This document shows, piece by piece, positions 8,074-15,335 of a stretch of DNA of 51,935 nt (its first letter is position 1; each line of letters opens with the position of its first letter). The notes beneath the pieces were generated by a model. It did not search any database. It worked only from the letters and a program-made list of their open reading frames with translations, and had not been told where the DNA came from. Location of the stretch: NCBI GenBank assembly GCA_902620405.1, contig CACNIC010000006.1, forward strand, positions 1 through 51,935. Reading direction: 5' to 3'. The position numbers were made by a program, and so were the translations under genes. The DNA comes from an uncultured SAR202 cluster bacterium. GTDB lineage: Bacteria; Chloroflexota; Dehalococcoidia; Lucifugimonadales; Lucifugimonadaceae.

Positions 8074-8079
8074 GATAAT
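8074..8079 (+). promoter_or_regulatory. -10 element placing transcription start at or near the ATG
   Basis: GATAAT at 8074-8079 is preceded by CTTT, and the UbiA-family start codon follows after 8 bases. Transcription would begin at or within a few bases of the ATG at 8088, giving a leaderless or nearly leaderless mRNA. No Shine-Dalgarno sequence is present. The context CTTTGATAAT resembles CTTTGATATAAT before the gene at 44930. Confidence 0.4.
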
Positions 8080-8087
8080 GTGTACAA

Positions 8088-9014
8088 ATGGATCTAATAA
8101 AAAACATAATTCTTACTTCAAGACCTAAACAACAAATTAAGAATATATTAGTTATTATACCATTTATTCTCTCTGTAAACCTTTGGTACTCTTTACCTTC
8201 AAATTTAATTATAAATTTACTAACAAATGTGTTGATTGGGTTAGTCTCTTTTATGTTAGGTTCTTGGTTTATTTATATTGTAAATGACTACATCGATAGG
8301 AATGTTGATAAAAATCATCCTGAAAAATCAAATAAACCAATAGCATCAAATAAGATACCTCAAAATTTAATTATGTTAGTGTCGGCTATAATTTTAATTA
8401 GTTCAGTTTCATTTGGGTTAATCACAAGTTCAAGCTTTCTTTTTATTTTATACATTTATATATCTTTAATGACTTTATATTCATTAATAATAAAAAAAGT
8501 ATTTTTAGTTGATATTATTTCAATTGCAATTGGCTACATGCTAAGGGTTTATGGAGGAGCATTAATTGTTGTAAATAGCATTGATGAGACAATTAATGTT
8601 TCAATTTGGCTTATATTATGCACAGGTTTTGCTTCATTGTTTGTTTTGAGCATAAAAAGGTTTTCAGAAATTACCAATGACAAGCTCACATCAAGATCCT
8701 CTCTTAGTGGAAATAAATCTAAATTACTTTATAACTCAATAAATTTAAATGAATTGCTCACGTATATAAGCTATAGCTTTTATTGCATTTCAATTAATTT
8801 TTCCTCAATATTCAGTGCTAATACTCCTTCTGATTTATCTTTATTACTTACCCTTCCATTAGTAATTTTAGGAATGAGAAGATTTAAAAAAGATTCACTA
8901 AATTCTTCTTACGGAGACCAGCCAGAAGAAATAATATTTAAAAGTAAATTTATTATTTTGATATTCTTTTCATGGATTATTATTTCATCATTAATAATCT
9001 ATGTAAGAAATTAA
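8088..9014 (+). CDS. UbiA-family prenyltransferase, decaprenyl-phosphate phosphoribosyltransferase-like
   Basis: 308 aa polytopic membrane protein with about eight to nine hydrophobic helices. Near the N-terminus RPKQQIKN (12-19) matches the RPxQWxKN signature of the DPPR synthase branch of UbiA. The first Asp-rich motif is ND-x2-D-x3-D (N66-D67, D70, D74), followed by HPEKSNKPIAS (77-87). A KRFSE segment lies near residue 190. DPPR synthases attach phosphoribose to polyprenyl phosphate as the first committed step to the decaprenyl-phosphoarabinose donor. Homologues also occur outside mycobacteria, often near sugar and lipid genes, as here. Other aromatic or isoprenoid acceptors cannot be excluded. 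Confidence 0.75.
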   Translation: MDLIKNIILTSRPKQQIKNILVIIPFILSVNLWYSLPSNLIINLLTNVLIGLVSFMLGSWFIYIVNDYIDRNVDKNHPEKSNKPIASNKIPQNLIMLVSAIILISSVSFGLITSSSFLFILYIYISLMTLYSLIIKKVFLVDIISIAIGYMLRVYGGALIVVNSIDETINVSIWLILCTGFASLFVLSIKRFSEITNDKLTSRSSLSGNKSKLLYNSINLNELLTYISYSFYCISINFSSIFSANTPSDLSLLLTLPLVILGMRRFKKDSLNSSYGDQPEEIIFKSKFIILIFFSWIIISSLIIYVRN

Positions 9015-9054
9015 ATTTCAATACTCTAAAAATATTTGTTAAGATCCAATTGTT

Positions 9055-9744
9055 ATGCCAAAACATTTAAATTCAAGGAATATATTTTTTATAAGACACG
9101 GCCAGTCAGAATCCAACGTTAATGAAAATATGGCTGCTGGAATGAACTATGATGCACCTCTTACTGAGCTAGGAAAAAAACAAGCTGAGGCTTTAGGTGA
9201 AAGATTCAAAAGGGAAGGAATTTATTTTGACTACTTATTTACCTCAGAACTTTCTAGGGCAATAGACACGGCCTCAATATTTTTATCTGCTCTTGGAAAT
9301 AAAGACATTCCCACAAAGAGGTCAGATAAATTAAATGAACTTCAAATACCTGGATGGAGAGGCAAAGCAAGAAATGATGTTGTTACTACTGAAATTCAAG
9401 CAATGTGGGGCAAAAGCGGAAAACATTACACTCCAGCTGATGGTGAATCAGAATATGAACTGCAAAAAAGATATTCAGAGTTTATTGATAAAGAAATAAT
9501 TTTTAACAGTGAAATAGAAAAAATTCCCGAAAGTGTAAATATTGCAATAGTTGTTCATGGCTGGGCATTAAGATGTTTTTTTCAAGAAATACTTGAATAT
9601 GATCAAAGTTTTATAAAAAAAATGGCGATGGACAACACATCTATATCACAATTTAAATATAACGATATCGGGTGGAGACTGGTTAGAATTAATGACTCAA
9701 GTCATCTTGAAAAGTTAGATGAAAACTCACGGAGGTACAGATGA
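9055..9744 (+). CDS. Histidine phosphatase (phosphoglycerate mutase-like)
   Basis: 229 aa. The catalytic RHGQSESN motif is at 14-21, with a phosphohistidine at His15. The second arginine is in SELSRA (R68) and the second catalytic histidine in VVHGWALR (H168). These residues define the branch-1 histidine phosphatase fold. Substrate cannot be deduced; members act on phosphosugars, prenyl-linked phosphates or small phosphoesters. It ends in a 4-base ATGA overlap with the enolase-superfamily gene, so the two are translationally coupled. A TAAGAT hexamer nine bases before the ATG suggests a very short leader. Confidence 0.8.
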   Translation: MPKHLNSRNIFFIRHGQSESNVNENMAAGMNYDAPLTELGKKQAEALGERFKREGIYFDYLFTSELSRAIDTASIFLSALGNKDIPTKRSDKLNELQIPGWRGKARNDVVTTEIQAMWGKSGKHYTPADGESEYELQKRYSEFIDKEIIFNSEIEKIPESVNIAIVVHGWALRCFFQEILEYDQSFIKKMAMDNTSISQFKYNDIGWRLVRINDSSHLEKLDENSRRYR

Positions 9745-11033
9745 AAATAAAGAAAATAGAAGTCTTTCCGATTAGAGTTAAAAATAATTTTGATATTGGA
9801 AGAAAATCAGACACAAAGAATATAAATACAGCAATGCTGGAAATAAAAAATCTTAAGAAAACTAAAAAAGAGGCACCTTCAAAGAATAAAGTTGAGAAAA
9901 GAAATTTAGAGCCAAAATCTTTAGGAAATTACGAAACAAATATTAAAGACATGGGTGAATACTACGTTGATGAGGGTTCTGCTACATCTATTTATTCTAA
10001 ATCTCACGAAACAACCGTTGTAAAAATAGAAACAGAAAACGGTATTGTAGGTTGGGGAGAGGCACAGTCTCCTGTAAGCCCAAATACTACTGCGACAATT
10101 ATTAAAGATATTGTTGAACCGCTTACAATTGGAAAAGATATATATGATGTTGAATCAATATGGCATAACAACTATTCATCCAAAAGAGAAAGAGGTCACT
10201 ATACAGGTTTTTATATTGATGCAATTTGTGGTGTTGATATTGCAATTTGGGATGCAATAGGAAAATCACTTAACATGCCAACTTGTAAGGCAATGGGTGG
10301 TGCTCATAGAAAAAGTGTTGCGGTCTACAATGGGATTGGTGGGACTGAACCAGAAGAAGTCGCTGATCAGGCAGAGTGGTCTGTTAGTAAGGGTTATAAA
10401 TTTGTAAAAATGCATTTAAAAGAGAATCTTGAAAAAGATATTGAAATAGCTAGAAAAGTAAGAGAGAGAGTTGGCGATTCCATAGGAATTATGATTGATG
10501 TTCACATGGGTTTTGATACTTTTAATGTAATTAAGCTTGGTAAAGAGTTAGAAAAATTAAATTTACTTTGGATTGAATCTCCATCTGACCCAACTGATAT
10601 ACTTGGTTTATGTGAAATATCTAGGTCACTTGATATTCCAATTGCAAACGGTGAATGGACTAGAACTAAATATGAGATGAGAGAAATTTTTGAAAAAAGA
10701 GCTTATGATATTTCAATGCCTGACATTGCCAGAACTGGCCTCACAGGAGGTAAGCAAATTGCAACAATAGCACAACTTTACAATATTCCAATTTCTCCTC
10801 ATGTCGGTGGAGGAGGCATATTGTCAGTTGCTGCAACACTTCAATTCTCATTGAACACTCCTAACTTCCTTATTATGGAACATTCTGAGCAAGGTCATGC
10901 TGTAAAAGCAGCAATACTATCCGAAAAATTTGAAGCTAAAAATGGAGAATTTAAATATTCAGAAAAACCTGGGCTTGGTGTTGAAATAAATGAGGAAAAA
11001 TTAAAAGAATTTACAATTAATCCGTCACTCTAA
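9741..11033 (+). CDS. Enolase-superfamily (mandelate racemase group) dehydratase or racemase
   Basis: 430 aa. Metal ligands D253 (MIDVHMG), E279 (WIESP) and E305 (IANGEW) are present. The acid/base residues of the mandelate racemase group are visible: D328 (PDIARTG) with H354 (SPHVGGGG) on one face and K223 on the other. The usual KxK motif reads K-M-H. The N-terminal capping domain carries a Lys-rich insertion of about 45 residues (about 28-75), which makes the protein longer than the usual 370-400 aa. Likely a sugar-acid dehydratase; the substrate is not readable. Translationally coupled to the phosphatase upstream; its end overlaps the convergent gene by 9 bases. Confidence 0.85.
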   Translation: MKIKKIEVFPIRVKNNFDIGRKSDTKNINTAMLEIKNLKKTKKEAPSKNKVEKRNLEPKSLGNYETNIKDMGEYYVDEGSATSIYSKSHETTVVKIETENGIVGWGEAQSPVSPNTTATIIKDIVEPLTIGKDIYDVESIWHNNYSSKRERGHYTGFYIDAICGVDIAIWDAIGKSLNMPTCKAMGGAHRKSVAVYNGIGGTEPEEVADQAEWSVSKGYKFVKMHLKENLEKDIEIARKVRERVGDSIGIMIDVHMGFDTFNVIKLGKELEKLNLLWIESPSDPTDILGLCEISRSLDIPIANGEWTRTKYEMREIFEKRAYDISMPDIARTGLTGGKQIATIAQLYNIPISPHVGGGGILSVAATLQFSLNTPNFLIMEHSEQGHAVKAAILSEKFEAKNGEFKYSEKPGLGVEINEEKLKEFTINPSL

Positions 11034-11762
11034 ATTTTTTTTCACCAAGCTACCAAATATTGCTGCAATACTAAAAAAAAGTTGCGAATAAATCATCAAA
11101 TACATCGGATAAACTATTAGTTGTTCATCGAAAAATGGAAATACAATTATTAAAGCATATGCTATTCCCATATTTGTTGCGGTGTTATATCTAATAAAAA
11201 ACAGTAGTTTTCCAATTATTGAGGAAGATCTAATACTTACATTTGGTTTTTGTTGAGAATAGATGACTTTCATAATAAAAGACAGCTGTCCTGGGTCATC
11301 ATCAACTTTTGAAATACTATATATTGGTCGCCATTTTAGATAAAGAGACGTAGAGATTAATAAAAGAAAAAGAATATTTAAACTAACAGAGAATTTATCT
11401 ATCATGCCCACAATTACTGAACCAGGAAATAATACTAGAGCTAAATCAGCATGCATAATTTCTAACTTTCTTCCTAGCTCACTTTCTTTATTATTTAATC
11501 TTGCTACTATTCCATCTGCGCAATCAAGGACAAGGGAAAGAAGGACAAATAATGAGCCTACAACAAATGCCCCTCTAAAAGAAAATACAGCTGCCAAAAA
11601 AAGTGTTAAGTAGGAAATATATGTTACCCAATTAGGTTGAAAATTTAAGATTTTAAATATAATAACGAAAGGAATCGACATCAACCTGTAAATTATTACT
11701 ACTGGTGAATTCATTTCAGTTTTGAACTTCTCTATTGGATATGCTTTGGTAAATATTGACAT
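11025..11762 (-). CDS. CDP-alcohol phosphatidyltransferase family membrane protein
   Basis: 245 aa with about six membrane helices. The CDP-alcohol signature is recognisable at 80-106: D80-x2-D83-G84-x2-A-R88, then eight residues, then G97. The third and fourth metal or catalytic aspartates of the consensus G-x3-D-x3-D are altered: Glu at 101 and Ala at 105, with an Asp at 106. The enzyme would join a CDP-activated lipid to an alcohol, or is a diverged member with another chemistry. It is convergent with the enolase-superfamily gene and divergent from the GT-like gene at 11844. The substrate alcohol is unknown. Confidence 0.7.
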   Translation of the reverse strand: MSIFTKAYPIEKFKTEMNSPVVIIYRLMSIPFVIIFKILNFQPNWVTYISYLTLFLAAVFSFRGAFVVGSLFVLLSLVLDCADGIVARLNNKESELGRKLEIMHADLALVLFPGSVIVGMIDKFSVSLNILFLLLISTSLYLKWRPIYSISKVDDDPGQLSFIMKVIYSQQKPNVSIRSSSIIGKLLFFIRYNTATNMGIAYALIIVFPFFDEQLIVYPMYLMIYSQLFFSIAAIFGSLVKKNLE

Positions 11763-11843
11763 AATTTTATTTATAGACGTGAATATATACTATAAGCATT
11801 TATCATAAACTAAAAATTCATTAACTTAAAAATAAAATTAATT

Positions 11844-13346
11844 ATGAAAAAAGTTCTTATTATTCCAGGAAATACATTTGTATCAAGAAATTATTTTTCA
11901 TCTCCAATGATAGAAAATTTAAAAAGAATTTCTGTAAAGGATAATATAAAAATAATTGTGGCTGAGATAGAAAGCAATCCTGTCCCAAATGAAACTTTTG
12001 ATAAATTAAAAGAAATTTTTGAGGATGATTACAATGTACAATTTGTAAAACTAATCAAAAATCCTGAATCATTTATTGAAAGGTTAATTTGGTACCTAAA
12101 AAATAGTTTTCTCCACAAGGCTTTAACTTACAGGTTTAACGAAATAAATAATTTTATTACACAAAAAAGATTTAAAGATATAACAAATACTCAAATAAAA
12201 AAGGATGATAAAAAATATTTGTGGGACTCAGACATATGGCCAAAATATTTCGGATTTCCTTTCCCTAAATCTAAGTTAATTTTTAAAATTCTCTATTCCT
12301 TATTTTCATCGACCCTTTTTTCAAAGAATAAAATTATTGATGAAAATCTTAAGAATCTAAAACCAGATCTTGTTATTTTAGGTGACATACAAAACTCGGT
12401 AAGTTTTAGTTATTTTAAATTGTGCAAAAAATACAAAATTAAAATTTGTGGAAATGTAAGAACTTGGGATCATTTAACTAAAAATGGACCTGTAATTAAC
12501 GGATTAGACGAATATTGGGTTTGGAATCCTATTATGAAAGAAGAATTAATTAAATTCCACAAGATTAATATAGACAAAATTTATGAAGTTGGGTCTCCAC
12601 AATTTGATTATTATTTGAATAATAAAGAAGCCAACAAGGATTTAGTGGAATACTTCAAAGTTAAAAATCCTGAAGATGAATTCTCATTAAAAAATGACTC
12701 TTCTATACTTTTTTTTGCAACCAATAGGCCGCACAGAGGAATAGGGGAAGAGTCAATTATTCACCATATTTGTGAAAATATAGCTTTAGGTGCATACCCT
12801 GATAAAGATATAACTATTATTTTAAGATCACATCCATACGATAATACTTTTGAAAAAAGATTTGAAGAATTCAAAAAATACCCATTTGTCAGATTATTTA
12901 GTTCGCCGCCACTTACTAATTTCATTCCTTCAGAATTTAGGGAAGATATGATTAAAGTGAATTTGCTCCTTGAAAGAACAAAGTTGGTAATTTGTGGCCA
13001 AAGTACATTTGCAATAGACTCAGCTTGCACTGATACGCCTATAATTAATATTTCTTTTGAAGGAGATGTAAAGGTTGATGAAAAATTATCAGTAAAAAAT
13101 AGATATAATGTTGATCATTATCAAAAGCTCTTATCTTTTAATGGAACCAAGATTGCTGATAGTTTTAAATCATTAGATGAAATGATCATCGAATACTTAA
13201 AGGACCCTACCATAGATAGACAGGGTAGAAATTTGATAAATAAAAATTTTGCTGGATTTTCTGAAAAACCATCCTCCGAAAGAATAACTGAGAGAATTCT
13301 TCTTAATTTAATGGTGGCAACGGGAGGATTTGAACCTCCGACCTAG
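11844..13346 (+). CDS. GT-B-like surface polysaccharide transferase, unassigned
   Basis: 500 aa. No exact family is assigned, but the architecture suggests a GT-B fold like that of capsule or CDP-glycerol transferases: an N-terminal half ending LKPDLVILGDIQNS, then WVWNPIMKEELIKF and IYEVGSPQFDYY, then RSHPYD and VICGQSTFAIDSACTDTPIINIS, typical of donor-binding regions. No signal peptide or membrane segment is seen. The frame runs 35 bases into the oppositely oriented tRNA-Met, so the last 12 residues (MVATGGFEPPT) are antisense tRNA sequence; this is the natural stop of the open frame, but it makes an odd C-terminus. TAAAAT five bases before the ATG suggests a leaderless start. Confidence 0.65.
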   Translation: MKKVLIIPGNTFVSRNYFSSPMIENLKRISVKDNIKIIVAEIESNPVPNETFDKLKEIFEDDYNVQFVKLIKNPESFIERLIWYLKNSFLHKALTYRFNEINNFITQKRFKDITNTQIKKDDKKYLWDSDIWPKYFGFPFPKSKLIFKILYSLFSSTLFSKNKIIDENLKNLKPDLVILGDIQNSVSFSYFKLCKKYKIKICGNVRTWDHLTKNGPVINGLDEYWVWNPIMKEELIKFHKINIDKIYEVGSPQFDYYLNNKEANKDLVEYFKVKNPEDEFSLKNDSSILFFATNRPHRGIGEESIIHHICENIALGAYPDKDITIILRSHPYDNTFEKRFEEFKKYPFVRLFSSPPLTNFIPSEFREDMIKVNLLLERTKLVICGQSTFAIDSACTDTPIINISFEGDVKVDEKLSVKNRYNVDHYQKLLSFNGTKIADSFKSLDEMIIEYLKDPTIDRQGRNLINKNFAGFSEKPSSERITERILLNLMVATGGFEPPT

Positions 13347-13387
13347 GCCTTATGAAGACCCCGCTCTGACCCCTGAGCTACGTTGCC
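13312..13387 (-). tRNA. tRNA-Met (CAT), elongator type
   Basis: Read on the minus strand: acceptor GGCAACG/CGTTGCC, D arm GCTC/GAGC, anticodon stem GGGTC/GGCCT with loop TTCATAA (anticodon CAT at 13352-13354), T arm GGAGG-TTCAAAT-CCTCC, discriminator A and an encoded CCA at 13312-13314. The G1-C72 pair rules out the formylatable initiator, and the 5' half (GGC-ACGTAGCTCAG) matches typical elongator tRNA-Met. tRNA-Ile with a lysidine-modified CAT is the alternative. The 3' half overlaps the end of the opposing transferase frame. Confidence 0.93.
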
Positions 13388-13400
13388 AATACGAAAAATT

Positions 13401-13429
13401 AGTTTAGGCAGGTATTTATTCTAAGTCAA
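13401..13429 (-). promoter_or_regulatory. Promoter of the tRNA-Met gene
   Basis: On the minus strand TTGACT (13424-13429) is followed by a 17-base spacer and TAAACT (13401-13406). Predicted initiation is near 13394, a few bases before the mature tRNA 5' end at 13387. It is one of the best -35/-10 pairs in the window. Confidence 0.6.
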
Positions 13430-13462
13430 TAAAAATTGCCACTTATCAATCAAATCATAAAA

Positions 13463-14341
13463 TTATCTTGAAAAATCACCACTTCTGCCACCTGATTTTT
13501 TTATTAATTTTATATCTGTAATATATGCTGATTTATCGACTGCCTTACACATGTCATATATAGTAACGCAAGCTATAGAAACCCCAGTAAAAGCTTCAAT
13601 TTCAACTCCTGTTTTCCAGTCAGCTTTGGTAGTGCAAATAACATTAAGGCCTGGAAGTTCTTCATCTGGTTCAATTTCAATTTTTATTTCATTTAAAGGT
13701 ATTGTATGGCATAAAGGTATCAGTGTAGGTGTGGATTTAGCTGCAGTAATTCCTGCTGTTCTAGAAAGAGTAAATATATCTCCTTTAACCAATTCCCCTT
13801 TTTTAATAATATCAAGAGTTTCCTTTTTCATAACCACTTTTCCTGAAACTATTGCACTCCTTGATGTTATTTCTTTTTCAGAAACATCCACCATTTTTAT
13901 GCTCCCATCTGAATCAATATGAGAAAGTTCTTTTAAATTATTTTTTTTTAATTCGTTAATTGCACTTACAGCTAAATTATCAGCTACTTCATTAAATTTA
14001 TTTCCTGAATGACCTTTAACCCATTCCCATTCGACAATTCTTTTTTCTAATAATTTATCGAGTTGATCCCAAAGATCATTATTTGCATTTCTTTTCCAAT
14101 TTTTAGTAATTGTGTTTATTACGTAAGTACTATCAGAATAAATTTTTACCTTGTCATCATTTTTTAATTCTTCAAGTTCAAGGCTCTTTATAACAGCAGT
14201 AATCTCCATTCTGTTATTTGTTGTCTCAAGCTCAGAACCACTTATTTCTTTTTCTTCACCAGACTCAAAAATAATTATTGCTCCCCATCCGCCCATCCCG
14301 GGGTTTACTGAGCATGCTCCATCAGTATAAATTTTAATCAT
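13463..14341 (-). CDS. Fusion: ribonuclease HI - MoaC (cyclic pyranopterin monophosphate synthase)
   Basis: 292 aa with two complete catalytic domains in one frame. Residues 1-130 are RNase HI: D7 (YTDGAC), E46 (NNRMEIT), D70 (YSDST), H111 (KGHSG) and D121 (VADNLA) are all present, so it should cut RNA in RNA-DNA hybrids. Residues about 138-292 are MoaC: MVDVSEK, GDIF, AAK202, PLC211-H212, IYDMCKA (D263, K266) and the KKSGGRSGDF end, which converts the MoaA product to cyclic pyranopterin monophosphate. The linker is short and charged. The start overlaps the aldolase stop by 4 bases (ATGA). Normally these are two unrelated proteins; the link is not explained by a shared pathway. moaA is 2.2 kb away on the same strand. 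Confidence 0.92.
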   Translation of the reverse strand: MIKIYTDGACSVNPGMGGWGAIIIFESGEEKEISGSELETTNNRMEITAVIKSLELEELKNDDKVKIYSDSTYVINTITKNWKRNANNDLWDQLDKLLEKRIVEWEWVKGHSGNKFNEVADNLAVSAINELKKNNLKELSHIDSDGSIKMVDVSEKEITSRSAIVSGKVVMKKETLDIIKKGELVKGDIFTLSRTAGITAAKSTPTLIPLCHTIPLNEIKIEIEPDEELPGLNVICTTKADWKTGVEIEAFTGVSIACVTIYDMCKAVDKSAYITDIKLIKKSGGRSGDFSR

Positions 14342-15258
14342 GCTGATTTATAAATATCCATAATTTCTCGCATTAATGATAAACCTTCATCAAAAGGTCT
14401 TTGGAATGAATTCCTGCCAACTATTGAGCCGAATCCACCACCATTTGCAATTGCTTGTATTTCATCAAGAATTTCCTCTTTGCCCTTAGCTGGTCCACCG
14501 GAAAAAATAACTATTCTTTTGCCGTTAAAAGCTGATTGAATACAATGAGAAATTCTGTCAGAAAGAGTTTTAATTTTGATATCATTTTTCATATATAATT
14601 CTGAAATATCATCTTTACTAATATGTGCTGAAGGGGGTTTAATTTTTATAATATCTGCCCCCATTTGAGCTGCTATATGAGCTGCATAACTGATAACATC
14701 TACCGCTGTTTCATCTTCTTTTTTTAATTTTCCACCCCTCGGATAACTCCAAACAACCACAGCCAGTCCTTTTGATTTTGCTTCAAAAGTAATTTTTCTC
14801 AATTCTTCATACATTTTAGGAGATGAATCTGATCCAGGGTATATAGAAAATCCTACTGCTACACACCCCAACCTTACTGCATCATCTACAGATGAAGTCA
14901 TAATTTGTGTTGGATCTCCACCAAATAAAGAATCAGAATTATTTAATTTTAAAATTAATGGAAGTTTTTCAGAAAATCTTTTTGCTCCATGTTCTAAAAA
15001 ACCCAGAGGAGCGGCATATGCATTACAACCTGCCTCAATGGCAAAATTAAAATGATAATCAGGATCATATGCTTCTGGATTTGGTGCAAATGATTTTGAT
15101 GGTCCATGCTCAAAGCCCTGATCGACTGGCAATATAACTAACTTTCCAGTGCCCCCTAAGTAGCCTGAATTGAGTAACCTTTCGATATTTTTTTGGACAT
15201 TATTATTTTCGTGTTGATACCAAGAAAGAATTTGATTAACTTTTTCAGAATTTTTCAT
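14338..15258 (-). CDS. fba: Class I fructose-bisphosphate aldolase, DhnA/archaeal type
   Basis: 306 aa. Hallmarks of the DhnA-type class I aldolase are VDQGFEHGP (45-53), the GGDPTQIM segment (113-120), and DIIKIKPPS (202-210), which carries the Schiff-base lysine (K205 or K207). SGGPAKGKEEIL and GSIVGRNSFQRPFDEG form the phosphate-binding end. It makes or cleaves fructose-1,6-bisphosphate in glycolysis/gluconeogenesis. The ATG is preceded by a GGAGAAG site. It is divergent from the FBPase-HTH gene across 77 bases and co-transcribed with the RNase HI-MoaC fusion. The pairing with FBPase suggests a gluconeogenic control unit. Confidence 0.9.
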   Translation of the reverse strand: MKNSEKVNQILSWYQHENNNVQKNIERLLNSGYLGGTGKLVILPVDQGFEHGPSKSFAPNPEAYDPDYHFNFAIEAGCNAYAAPLGFLEHGAKRFSEKLPLILKLNNSDSLFGGDPTQIMTSSVDDAVRLGCVAVGFSIYPGSDSSPKMYEELRKITFEAKSKGLAVVVWSYPRGGKLKKEDETAVDVISYAAHIAAQMGADIIKIKPPSAHISKDDISELYMKNDIKIKTLSDRISHCIQSAFNGKRIVIFSGGPAKGKEEILDEIQAIANGGGFGSIVGRNSFQRPFDEGLSLMREIMDIYKSA

Positions 15259-15335
15259 AATTTACTTCTCCAAGATGCAATTATAAGAAATATAGTTTAA
15301 TTTAATATATAGCAAAACATGATTAAAAAAAATAA

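Noticed and set aside
13312-13387. tRNA-Met as an integration (att) site of a genomic island
   Set aside because: No integrase, no direct repeat of the tRNA 3' end nearby, and flanking genes are housekeeping.
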